From NCBI GenBank assembly GCA_001695595.3, contig MBPM02000002.1, positions 434,001-498,000 of the forward strand: 64,000 nucleotides of DNA, read 5' to 3'. A model generated the notes under the pieces. That model was not told where the DNA came from. It made no database searches and was given only the letters and a program-made list of their open reading frames with translations. Of the stretch, positions 21,659 to 33,146 are shown one piece after another; positions within the stretch are counted from its first letter, which is position 1; each line of letters starts with the position of its first letter. The translations under genes and the position numbers were made by a program. This DNA is from Plasmopara viticola (taxonomy: Eukaryota > Oomycota > Peronosporomycetes > Peronosporales > Peronosporaceae).

Positions 21659-24600
21659 GTTGGCTAATTAGAATATATAGTCGATACTGCTTTTTCATAT
21701 CAAAGAGCCACTACTTGCGATACAACAATTTAGCAGACAGACTTTTGGTCACTAAAGTGTAAGGCGGTTTCATGACAATTTTCATCACATCATTAGCTTT
21801 TCTGCTGATGTTATTATGTCTGCTATTTTCTTCCAGAACATGCATCTTATAAATACATCTCATAAAGGTTTTCGATTTGATAAAAATAAAGGATAAAGGA
21901 GTGACAAGAAGTGCGTGGTGCAATCGCGGTAAGACTGTTTGTAAGTAACGCCGTGGTCAAGCCTTATTATAAAGGAATATGGGCTCTTCTAAGTCTTTTT
22001 ATCGTCAAAGTTCTGTAATATTCGCGAATTCATACGTTCACCTTTTGACAGCTTTCGTGTCCATTATTATAATATCAGATCTGGCGATTACTTACTATCT
22101 AATCAGGGCCATTTGCCTATAAATTGACGTCACTCTCTGATGATCTAGGGATCAGTGGTTTTAATATCACTGACAACAAAAGTTCATACTGTAACCATTA
22201 CAAGCAGAACTCAGTAATGTAGCTTATCGCTGTCACTCCCGCTTTGCGCAGATGAGGTGTTCGGAAAGACATGCGATTTTCGGTAATGTCATTCACCATA
22301 AGTTGAGCAAGTCATAACGATGACCAAATTGGCAGCAGAGAAGGCAGCCGGTCGGCCGTATCATTCAACGATGACCAATGCGATTTATACGAGGGTCGCT
22401 CCAGTATCCAAAGACGCCTTAGCACGAATTCGTTCATTGTGCCATAAGGAGCTCCTATAACAAAGGCTATTCGGCAGCAGAGGCTAATTCTGCGTCGTAA
22501 ACGGTATCCAGAAGTAGATCTGCTACCAATGAGCCGCTCAGGTAATCAAAGGTTCGAAGAGCTTTTCACTCCACCCTGGTTTGAGAAGTAAGTCATTCAT
22601 TTTTCTTCATCCAATAGCTCACAAACATCTTCGCCTTGGGGCAATTTTAGCAATAGAGAGCACCGCGGGCGCTTTGGAGAAAAATTACCACTCTTGTCAC
22701 CAACAAGGCTGCGAATAAATCTCAAGCTAGCCACATACATTGCTGAAATGACTTCACCTCCCGAAGGTAAGCCTCAAAACGTTATGAGAATCGTCGGTTT
22801 ACTTACTGACCATGCAAACGGCCTCATTCTTGAAATTAGAAAGTCTAGGGCGATTCCCAGCAGCGGACGGCGCCAATGTGACTGAAATGCCATGTCGTGG
22901 CCTTGATGAAAAGTCTCCGGCTATACTGGCTGGTATTGGTGCCGAATACACCATTACTATATGACCGTGTTACCATGATTAGTCCGCCAGTATTGACACA
23001 TATTGTAAAGGCGCTGACATGTAAGCCGCAAGGGCGAACTTCTGGCAGGCCTCGCAGGTCCTCCCATACTTGGCACCCACTTGTCTGAGCGGAACGGATA
23101 CCAAGGCGTTTTGATCAAAAAAGAAATTATTTACGGCCTAAATGAATGATAATTAGAGCTCCACCAATATTTTCTACTTCAGGTCTCAGTCGTTGAGAGC
23201 AAAAAAAAGCAGATTAACTTACCCGAATCTCCCTTATAATGAGCTAACTGTCTGCCCATGTCATTATGACTGTTGTTATCTACTCGACTTTGACATCTGC
23301 GCCCTCGACAAAGCACAATTTTTTTCTAATTGCGATCCAATTTGTATACCTAACCATTTTGTTTACCCTTGATCTCTTGATCCTGCCGATGTGCACTATT
23401 TTTGATTTGACCCTTTTGAAAGTGCACATTGAGCTTGCCAAACTTCAATGCAACGCAAAGGTTGAGGAATGACAGCTTCCTTGCCATCCTTTGAGGGGAG
23501 TGGGGTGTATTTGTTGCTATCCCCCGGAATTCGTGATCGAAATAGACCTCAGACTGCTTAAATCCTAGAAATCGCACTCAAAATGTTACTTGTCTTTGCT
23601 TCATGGCAAGTAACCCCTTGTCATTAACGGCTGTTCCCGTTTGACGGCATTTTGCTTCCTAGACTGAACTGGTCAAAAGTCTGGCAAGCAACGCTAAAAG
23701 TTGTTATTTTGTCCGGCAAAGCCACACCGGACGCCTAGAAATAGCATTTTAAGCTGTAAGAAAAGCCTTCCGGTGCTGGCTCTTTTCCAGTAGCAAATTA
23801 TGTCATATGCACTGCATGTGCAAAATTCGGCTTGATTTTACAACTTCTTTTTTTATCTGGAGGGTGGCATCAAAATAGAATAAACTTGTTTCCGTTGCTT
23901 TTTCTCAGTAATTAGTCAAGATTATCGATCGATCTCTCGACACGTTGGTCAATTTTTAGATCCGAGACAGGTTTTATAGCATTGTACACTCGTCTTTTCA
24001 GCCAGTAAGACCGTTCTTGGCTTCTTCATCAAAAACTGTCAAATTTCCATGGGCTTGAGTCCTATACTTCGTAGAATTTTCTCATCTATCGGGACGACTT
24101 AGCTCTTCTTGAGCAGGGACTGGTCACCAGCAAACTACTGGCCCTGAGATCGCGGGTGTAGCCAGTAAACCTATAACGCCCTTGGGCTAGACGAAAATGT
24201 ATTGTCAAGACCATGTGCTCTAGCCAACCACAGACAATGCAGTAGATGCTACATTGCTCAGCAACGCTTAAGTTTACTCAAAATAGCGGATCCGCAAACA
24301 CCATTGTATACTAGTATGCAAAGTAGCGGATCCGCAAACACCATTGTATACTAGTATGCACGTAATCCGAGCATGTCTGTAGCTTTATATGCGTTACAAA
24401 GCAACTGCATGATCCCTTTATCGTTGCTGCCTAACTCATTACGATTAAGTGGGAGGCGGCCACCATTAAGACTTCCATGAATACAATCACCTTTTCTTGT
24501 TCGAAAAGTGATGTTCCAGCAAGGAAGGCCGTTAACTTTGACTTTTCATATTCAGATTATAGAGTTCGCGTCTACTTTGCTTGCAGATTACCAAACTGCG

Positions 24601-26013
24601 CGCTAGCAAAGCCCAAATGCCATCAAAAGACGTTGCTCTCAGCAGTTGTACAGTGTCCTAGGACACAGAACGCTGTGTTTATGTCGGGCACAAGCTTTTA
24701 GCCCATCCTACCAAGTAGAGGTGCGAACGCCGTGCACGCCAAATTTTCTGTGGCTAAAGCACATGCTTCACTCCTTGACCCCGATGAGAGTTTTCTGCTT
24801 TTCTTTTGTCTAGATGCAAGCAAATTTTCAATTTTACCTGCTCACATTCACATTAGACGGTCTACCAGCTGTCTGAGCCCTAGCTATTGAACCTTGATCG
24901 TAGATATCGAGCTCTTTAAATAATTACAGCTGCTTGGAACAGTAGATATAGTATTTTGGCCAACAGAAACCAGCAATACTCCCGAGCAGCGCAAACTGCG
25001 CGTCCGGCGGATACAATAAGGTGGCTCAGTCCATCTTGGAACCTCGCGACAATCTACTCTGGTAAGCGTTGAACTCACTACCAGGTTTGACAATATCACA
25101 TAGCACCTTACACCAATGAGGCGTGCATGAAGACGCACGATTTCTAAGGAGTGGTCGTTCATCTGGAATCGCAATTCTAAGATTGATTATTATAGGGAAG
25201 CCGCTAACCAGCCCCGCCTTTTCGTTAAATTAGCCCCTTTCTTATTATTGCAAGATCTCTATGCTACAATAATGAGTTATGATTGGCTGGAGCAGACACC
25301 ATTAGATTTAAATGTTTCGGGGAGACGCTCACCAGCCCTCCCTTTCGTTAAGCAACCTCCCCTCCACCCTAAAGATACAAAAATATGATTGGCTAAAGCG
25401 AGCACCATTGAAATTAAAACTATTTATAAAATATAGAGCATTTCCAAAGCCAAAACCGTACGTATGGAAGCTGATAATTAGTAACGATCTCAACAAAAGG
25501 TCGTCGTTTTATAAAGCAGCTTTGCTACATTAAGAAAGGATCGGCATTTACGTCGTTATTTACCGGTTCATTGCACCGTCTTCTGTTGTGTCTCGTCTAT
25601 TCACAGTAACCGCATCGTCTTTGTGATCGAAAGGACGTCTCAACCACCTCAAAATGCGGTAAATTGCGCTGAGAAAATTATTGAGTCTATTTTGTGGCAC
25701 AGTCTACCTGGGGAAGGCAAACAAGCATTACCACAGAAAAGAGAATGTGTTATATGCTTCAAAGCTTAATTGGGACGTGCAACATTATCCTAATGATAAA
25801 ATTAGAGAATGTCTATTAATTTTATGGTTACTGGGGCTAATTACCAGCTCCCTTTCATTAAATGTAAAAATACTTACCGATCAGCTTTCAGCAGTTGATG
25901 GCTTGACGTTGATACGATGTCCGGACTTGAATAGCTGCAAATTAACGAAGAAGACGAAAAGGTTTTGGCCTATACAATAATAGCTTTAACTTAGCACAGT
26001 TGCACTCTTTAAG
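21659..26013. other. Decayed tail of unit B, no intact gene
   Basis: Collinear with about 10765-15426, with several deletions. A coding-like trace of unknown type at 22320-22890 matches the one in unit A and is broken by stops. A 40-bp tandem duplication containing GCGGATCCGCAAACACCATT lies at 24284-24360 and is single in unit A near 13585. The TATGATTGGCT repeats are at 25278 and 25384. Nothing else recognisable. Confidence 0.5.
24284..24360. repeat. 40-bp tandem duplication
   Basis: TAGCGGATCCGCAAACACCA followed by TTGTATACTAGTATGCAAAG occurs at 24284-24323 and again from 24324. Unit A has one diverged copy, so the duplication arose after the 11-kb event. Confidence 0.85.
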
Positions 26014-29000
26014 CGTGCCTGTTTCCTTTTACATTGTGGTAATAGGATACGAAAGTTTGCAGGATACGATGACGAGAAAGATTTAAACTGCGAGAAAATG
26101 TTGCTTGCCGTTGCAAAAAAAATTAGACGCGTGAAATCGAAGACTTGAAACCACAGGTATCCAATACGCAGTAATGTGCTACAAACTCGCAGCAACAGAC
26201 ACGATGGAAAACTAGCAACACTGCGGCAATTGATTAGCGTTCGTCGTCATTGCAGTGACTATATGTAGAAAAAGAGCTGAGCGAAATCGAGTAAAATTGT
26301 TTGCAGTGAATTTGGAATATATGAAGATTTAAGCGCACGATCAATGTCATAATTACATGAAGCAGCTTTCAGCCATTCCATTTGTCATATAATCTCAACC
26401 ATCTACGAAGAATTTTTTCCCACAGAATATTGTAAAGAAAAATCCTTTTGCTCCCGCTATTCTTTTGGTCTGTGCATTCTTTAAAATAGCTGTAGTATTT
26501 ACTGAACGAGTTCATAGGGATCTATTAGATACGAAGAAACGTCAAATACTGACTTAGCTTTGGCATCTGCTTTCGCAATACATATATTAGCCTTCAGTCA
26601 CTTGACGATGACCCCCCGAAATGTCAGCATTAGCGCTCACTAAAATTTAATTTTGCACCCGGGGGACGAAGCATCCATGCGATCATCAACGTTTTGGTGC
26701 ATAAGCAAATACCCCTAGGGCTAACAAATAGTGACTATTTTTAGCTCCGTGGTGCTTACGAAAGTAATAGCGACTCAAGCGATTTAGTGAGTAAGACATT
26801 TCAGCAAGACACGTAAGTAGCTGATAACATGCACGATTTTTCGGACTCAAAACGGTACAAAATATCGACCTCCGCATCTCCTCGTTCTTTGTATTTCCAA
26901 CAAAGAAGGCATCAAAGAGCTCTTTTGCTCTTGCGGTTGCGGACGTTGTCTGGTGTAGTAAGCATATTTGACGAAGGGCAGAATTTATGAGAAAAGATTC
27001 TGCTGGCGTAAAGGTGATTTGTGCAACTTACATCGAAACAGTAAATTTAGATGCGAACAAGGTGGAATATGCAACAAATATGATGTAATTAGCTGCGTTT
27101 TTCAATAAATTAGCTATAGTTTAAAGCACACCAATCTTCTTTCTAAGTGAGCATAGGGGATGTATGACCCTGGAAAGGAAAGGCCAATCTCAAAATGACG
27201 ATCCTCTTCTGAATTTCGAGTACCCGTTTCTGCACAGCTTTTAAGAACAATTGACAGAGCGCTTCAAACCTTTTTCAAAAATTTCAAATTGTCGTCACTC
27301 ATCACCGACATTTTGTACTCAAAATCCAATTGGATAGCATTTGCTAACAATAAGCTTAATTGTGAAATAATACATTCATGCAAAAAAGTAGGTGTTTTTT
27401 TAACAGCTGCGCATTAAATAGTGAACTAAGCTAAGTGAATGGCTCCCACCCAATCCAATTGAAGATGCCGGACATATTCATTATGATAGTTAGTATGCCC
27501 AGCGACATTCTATGTGAATAATGAGTGACCTAACAAATTCTCTGCCACTTTTAAACGTCTGACCTCAAAATTGTTTCGACCACTTCGGGCTTTCGCGCGG
27601 GCATATTCTAAACGCTATTCTATACATAGTCGCTTTGAAGGAATTCAGTCGACTACAAACACCTATTAAGGTTAGGCAAGTTTTTGAGCTCAGAAGGATA
27701 ATCGAACTCTACGCGCAGCATCAACAAATGCGTATTTGCGACAGAGGAGATAGGTTTACCAGGTCAAAGAACGGGTTGAGCATACACTAAAGGGAAAACC
27801 TTTTTGGTTCGTCCTTTGCCACGTACATAAACTGGTCTGAGTATTTAAGCCCATCCAGCTATTTTCAGGGTCATGTAATTTTTTCTTCGCTTTATTGCAA
27901 AGACCGTTCAGTTAAAAACAAAGAGCCAATGCTAGGATGCTTTTCATAGCATCAAATAGGGCTTTCAGCAGGCGCCTATTTTGGCGTTTACGAACGAGAC
28001 AAGCGTCGTCTGCGACGCTTCGAACTATGCCATCGGAAGGGCGCTACTGTAACGCAACGAGTACAGTGAGCGAGTCATCTTGTTCCAATTCAGAAAAATA
28101 AGGGCAACTGTATGGGCTAATCCTAAGAATAACAAGGATTTTTCCTTCATAAAGTACGCAGTGGTGAATTTTCGAGTACATCTTCCGGGCTTCAAAACAC
28201 TTGTATGAAAAATTAGGAGAAATATGAACTAGCAGAGGCGAACAGAGGGCAAGCAGGCTGAATATGCAATATTCGACGGATCATCACATGAAAAAACAAA
28301 CACACAAGCAGAAAAACAAAGATTGCAGGGCAAAGACGGAGAAAAACGGCTAGCAGAATTTTACCAGAAAAAAGGCACCAAAAATACATCAGCTTGGTAA
28401 TGAGCAACATCGGAGAAAGTCGATAATGAATCAGAATAGAGCTTTTCTGATAGTTCTAGTCCTTTCAGCTCATGATCATGAACATTTTACCGATTTACGA
28501 CACTGACGAAGCGCTCTGTACAAGAAGAGGCTAGAAATTACCGGGAAATCTAGCAAGGTTACATAAATAAACTTTCTATTTGCTGGCTTGTCCGCATCGT
28601 CATTATTTGTCGAAATTTGTTTTAGAGTCTTTTAGGCCTTTAAGACAAATGAACAAAGTTAAAGTCCGCTTTATGTGCTAACTAAAACTGCGCGAAGGTA
28701 CGACCAGAAAGTAGGGCTATTAAATTGTATTTCATGGCAGAGAGTAACAAACGATCAAATCAAAGAAATGTTGTTACAGGAATTATGTAATAGGCCGTTA
28801 CATTAAACCGAGCTTTTGTGGCATAAGCCGACTTCCTGTTGAGGCCTTGAACATGATGGCTAATAGCCCACATCAGAGACCCAACCGGTACTTATTCTCC
28901 AAAGTGAATTGGAACGGAAAATTTTCCTGATATAATTGAGCTAGAAACGATATGCTAAATAGTACTAAACCTGTTTTAAGGCTGCAATCTTGATGACAGG

Positions 29001-31949
29001 GGATATGAACGGTCTTTTTATGGAGGATCCGAAATCTTCCTTCGCCTCCTCTATGCAAAATCCTGCAACATTTGGTACTACTTGTCGTCAACTCAACACT
29101 CACGCGGATAATTGACTCCCTTAAAGGCTATGCGATGGATGACACCACCTACCCGTATCTGTCGGACAAGCGGTTTGCACGACTTGGTCCGACTTCTGTG
29201 AGCCTGAAAGGGCGGCTGTGGTTCTCAGCCCATCCTAATTCTAAGCAGCCAAATCGCGAAATGGCACTCGAGCAGTTAAAGCAAAGTTTATGCTCGAGGG
29301 CTTAAGCAGCAAATGCTCAGGTAGCACAGGCGATAGTGCCTGATATTGGGTACAAGCCGGTGCAAATAAACAGTCCCACTAAATCAGAACCTTTTTCCGG
29401 ATAAAAAATTATATGCCTAATTAGGCCGCCTTTGTCGCACATGATCATGAGTGCGAGGTGTTTGCAATTGAAAAGCCTCTTTCAGACTCAGGCTCTCACC
29501 CGTAAGGCATTTTTTTCGGCAGAATTCGAATTCCGCCAGTGCGTGATCAAGAAGAAAGTAATATAAATTAATAGATTAATGAACTTTAAGAGTTGATGAA
29601 CTTCATCATTGGGGCTATTTATCCCTCAAACATCAACGTGTTTGTAATCATGGACGACCTAAGAGTAGATTCAACTCAACACAGTGCACGTTGCAAACGA
29701 TTTCTATTGCTTTTTAAAAGGAGTACAGCCGCTGGCAGGTTCGCTCCTCCGGATTATACTACATCGGCAGCTTCTCGTCGTAAATAATCCGGAGTAGCGG
29801 TGTCCGTAGACCCGCCGACTCGGGTCCATTTCCAATGGACCTAAGTGCTGCAGAGCAATACAATATCCGCTGCTTCCGTCGCAGTGCTGGGGGGCATATA
29901 ATTTGCATTATTGCGATGGAGACGACAAATCGATTTTTGTCTCGCCCAGAGGCTCAAAGGGTCGTTGGCGATGCGTTCTACTGAACACTCACAAGGGTGG
30001 AGCCTCTCACTGGTATTAGCTAAATCTTGATGATAGGTGTGTGATTGCTAAACATTATGGATGATTTATCTTCAAGAGCTTGTTGGTTCCTTAAAGGAGC
30101 CGGTAGCAGTAATTTACTAAATGTACGTGCGATTGTACCAGGGTAATAATATAAGTTTGAGTATTTATATACATTGGCGCGTCGCATGCGCCGACCCAGA
30201 AAACCAGGACGCCAAAAATACGCTGACTAATGCCCTAAGAACGAGCAGCCAAAATTAGTCAGTTTCAATTCGACTGGCCAATATGACAGTTGTGGACGCA
30301 ACTGAAGTCTGAAACGATTCGGCCGTGAAATCGGAGAATTTTGGCCGCACCAAGTCATTTCTTGTCCTTGGCATGGACAAGTATGACTTTATACTGTGCA
30401 TGCTGTGACTAGAGCAGCTCGTCATCGAAAGTGATTGACGGGAGAAGGCCATTAGTTTCAGCCGCCTAACCCCGTCATGCTTCTGTCCTTCTTGTGCGTA
30501 TGGCTCAATCTGTCCATAATTTCTGCGCAAATAAACGCCTAAGATCAATACGGGATGTATCCACGCTACTGATTGCTCCTAAGCGTCAGGCCATAAAGAC
30601 ATCTGAACTTCCTTAGCGGATAGCTAAATTCTGCTAGCAGCTTCGGCTGACATAATTTTGAAAGCAAGTGTCAGTAGCGTAACTTTGTAGATGGTAATAA
30701 AGAGCCACCAAGTGTGGGTGGTTTACGATTTCGGGTTTTAAGAGGATGACGTGCAGTAGATTGCAATTAAACGACAAACTTAATTTATTCATTATTTATG
30801 CCCCAGTTTTTACCGTTTAAATTAAAACCTCAATTTGAGAACCGGTATTATTATCCGTGTGGCTATTGAGCATTTTTGCAGTAAATATAGTACAACATAA
30901 ATGCTTTTAATCTCAACTTGAATTTTCGACTAGGGACTCATTCTTTTTGTATATTATTTCAGATCTGCAGATCAGTAAGCATACTGATAACCAAGCGCAA
31001 ATCTTTGGAAAAATTACGTCTGCAAAACCCTTTTGCAATATACTACGGCGTTTGAAACACCATTCACTTCGTCATGGATCGTCACCAAGATTTAACCAGA
31101 GCAACCTATGCCAGCCGCTTGGCTCAAAGTTACACCCGGAGAAGTGGGGCATGAAAAGAGTAGTTGTCGTCAACTTCTTCGACAAATTCCGCAGTGACTG
31201 CATCGTTAATTGTAGTAACGACTACACTAGATACTGCCGCGGAATGGCTTTTTGATGCTCTCGATGCCGAGGACGGAAGTGAAGTTTTTTTTAATACGTG
31301 AATGAGCACTTTGTTGAGATTGAAGCGCTTGAGGAGAGTGCATCTTTTCGTCTACGACAAAACACAAAAATGAGAAGTTCCGGCGTTACTCCTTTTTTCG
31401 TTTTTTTTTGCGCTAATTTTTGGCTATTTGTATTTTTTAGGGGTAATTGGTGATGGGCAAGTGACGGCTCGCTTTTCGCATATTTAAAATTTAATCTCGG
31501 ATTTTATCACAAAACAAGCGCATCATATGTAGGCTGAGAGACAGACTTACTGCAAGTAACTCCGCACTAATCGACGACCAAGTCACTGAAGCAGTTATCG
31601 CCACAAGCATGACAACATATAGTTACTAGGATGCGAGTGTTTAGACGACAAAGCACACGCCACTTTTATTTGCCTTCGCTGGCGGTTCTGATTGTGAAAT
31701 CCCATATTGTCTTAAGTCGGAGCATAGCACAAAAACATTAAGTGCTATTATATACGTAATGGTTGAAGAATGCCTTTCCAAATCCCGCAAATCCTCAGAC
31801 AACTGTAACAAACGCCTCCCATCGTAAATCTGTTCCTACAATTACTCGACAATGCTTCGACAACTAACACAGGCGGAAAATGGCTTGTCCAGTGGCACAG
31901 TTTGTATCGGTCCATCAAAAGCACAATTCTATTTGCGCAGACGTGAACA
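26014..31949. other. About 6 kb without a recognisable gene
   Basis: Only short frames occur, none with a known motif. The stretch at 29170-29720 is a diverged relative of 33870-34450 (hairpin-like GGCTG...CAGCCC, then CATGGACGACCTAAGAGTAG), so it is likely an old transposon or LTR. 29090-29150 has a weak relative at 6885-6990. No RNA gene seen. Confidence 0.45.
29170..29720. repeat. Diverged dispersed repeat, copy 1
   Basis: Blocks shared in order with 33870-34450 include GGGCGGCTGTGG...CAGCCCATCCT against GGCGGCTGCATTTTCAGCCC, GGGTACAAGCCGGTGCAAATAAA against GGTCCAAGTCGGTGAAATAAA, and CATGGACGACCTAAGAG against CATGGACAACCCAAGGG. The similarity is low and I judged it by eye; it may be an LTR of an old element. 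Confidence 0.4.
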
Positions 31950-33146
31950 ATGCGTCTATCAACTCTCCTGCTCAGCTTTGGGGCCGCACTTACGGGCGTT
32001 TCAGCTGGGGCGATTAAACAGAAAGGGGACCCTCAAGTGATATTGTTCGCCGGAACCTATACCCGTGACGAAGGGTGGATCAATGGCACGGGCAAGGGTG
32101 TGCACACCTTTAAATTTGACCCGACCGACGGCTCTCTCGAACCATGGGCAACTACGACCGTTGGTGGCAACCCCGTATACGTTTTGGGCACGAAAAAGGC
32201 CTTTAGCACGGGTGAGCGTGCCGTCTACGTCATTAACGCTGTCACTGAGAATTCCACCGAACATGCTGGGACCCAGACTGGGTATGTGTCAGCTCTAACA
32301 TTGAATAAAGACGGCACGCTCGAGCTCCTCAACACGCTCGAGACCCGCGGCGGATCGCCAACGCACATTTCATTGAGCCCAGACGAGGACTTTATCATCG
32401 TCTCTAATTACGCAGGTAGTTTAACCATGTTCCCACTTAACGACGATGGGTCGCTTGCGCCTGATAGCTTTCATCAAGAGTATACGAAAGGAAGCGGGGT
32501 CGTGAAGGAGAGCCAGTCCAAGGGCTGTATTCACAGCTCCGTGTGGATTCCCGATCTGAACCGCGTCGTCGCTGCTAATTTGGGAAGCGATGAGCTTTAT
32601 ACGTACGAATTTGACGCAAACAAGCAAGACTTGAAGAGCATAGAGACTTCCATTCGTCCCCCTGGATCGGGACCGCGTCACATGGTATTACGTGGCGACA
32701 AGAAGTTTGTGTACGTTGTGGATGAGCTGTCGAGCACGGTGGGAGTGTACTCTGTTGACCTTACGACAGGGACGCTTTCGACTACCGCAGTTCAAAATAT
32801 CACGACCCTACCGGCGGATTTCACGAATAAATCCACCGGCGGTGATATACACCTGTCGAGTAATGGCAAATTCCTGTACACATCAAACCGTGGCCACGAT
32901 TCCATTGCGATTTTCAAGGTCGACAAGGAAGCTGGAACAGTGACGTTGCAAGGCTTTGAAAGTAGCCGTGGAAAGACTCCTCGTGGCGTCACGCTTTACG
33001 ACAAGTGGCTTATTTTGGCTAATCAGGACTCGGAATCTATGCACGTATTCGAGGTGTCCAGTGAAACTGGTCTTTTGGAATACTCGGGCAACTCGGTCGA
33101 GATCGGGACGGCAGTGTGTTTGTACGCAACTGAGTACTACATCTAG
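31950..33146 (+). CDS. Secreted lactonase-family beta-propeller protein (CMLE/Pgl-like), intact
   Basis: The frame is 398 aa, intronless, and lies outside the tandem duplication. Residues 1-20 (MRLSTLLLSF...GVSAG) form a signal peptide. PF10282 landmarks: GGSPTHISLSPDEDF at 134-148, IHSS (His195), RPPGSGPRHM (Arg243), VVDELSSTVG (Glu259), TSNRGHDSI (Arg314). It is much closer to the minus-strand gene 7316-8512 (same length, same motif positions) than to the 377/394-aa pair. N-glycosylation-type sites occur at NGT (45), NST (101), NIT (283) and NKS (293). Probably an extracellular enzyme acting on a lactone or cyclic acid; 3-carboxymuconate cyclase or sugar lactonase activity is possible but unproven. 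Confidence 0.9.
   Translation: MRLSTLLLSFGAALTGVSAGAIKQKGDPQVILFAGTYTRDEGWINGTGKGVHTFKFDPTDGSLEPWATTTVGGNPVYVLGTKKAFSTGERAVYVINAVTENSTEHAGTQTGYVSALTLNKDGTLELLNTLETRGGSPTHISLSPDEDFIIVSNYAGSLTMFPLNDDGSLAPDSFHQEYTKGSGVVKESQSKGCIHSSVWIPDLNRVVAANLGSDELYTYEFDANKQDLKSIETSIRPPGSGPRHMVLRGDKKFVYVVDELSSTVGVYSVDLTTGTLSTTAVQNITTLPADFTNKSTGGDIHLSSNGKFLYTSNRGHDSIAIFKVDKEAGTVTLQGFESSRGKTPRGVTLYDKWLILANQDSESMHVFEVSSETGLLEYSGNSVEIGTAVCLYATEYYI

Larger units (their letters stand above)
15427..26013. repeat. Tandem segmental duplication, unit B
   Basis: This second copy of 4228-15426 is in the same orientation. Differences from unit A include a deletion of about 1.2 kb that removes most of the minus-strand lactonase gene, a 960-bp LINE insertion at 20687-21646, a promoter tandem repeat at 18985-19206, and small deletions in the tail. 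After 26013 the sequence no longer resembles the sequence after 15426. Confidence 0.85.

Noticed and set aside
26040..26240. Coiled-coil-like plus-strand trace possibly resembling a bZIP or transposase helix
   Set aside because: Stops are frequent and no basic-region motif could be confirmed.
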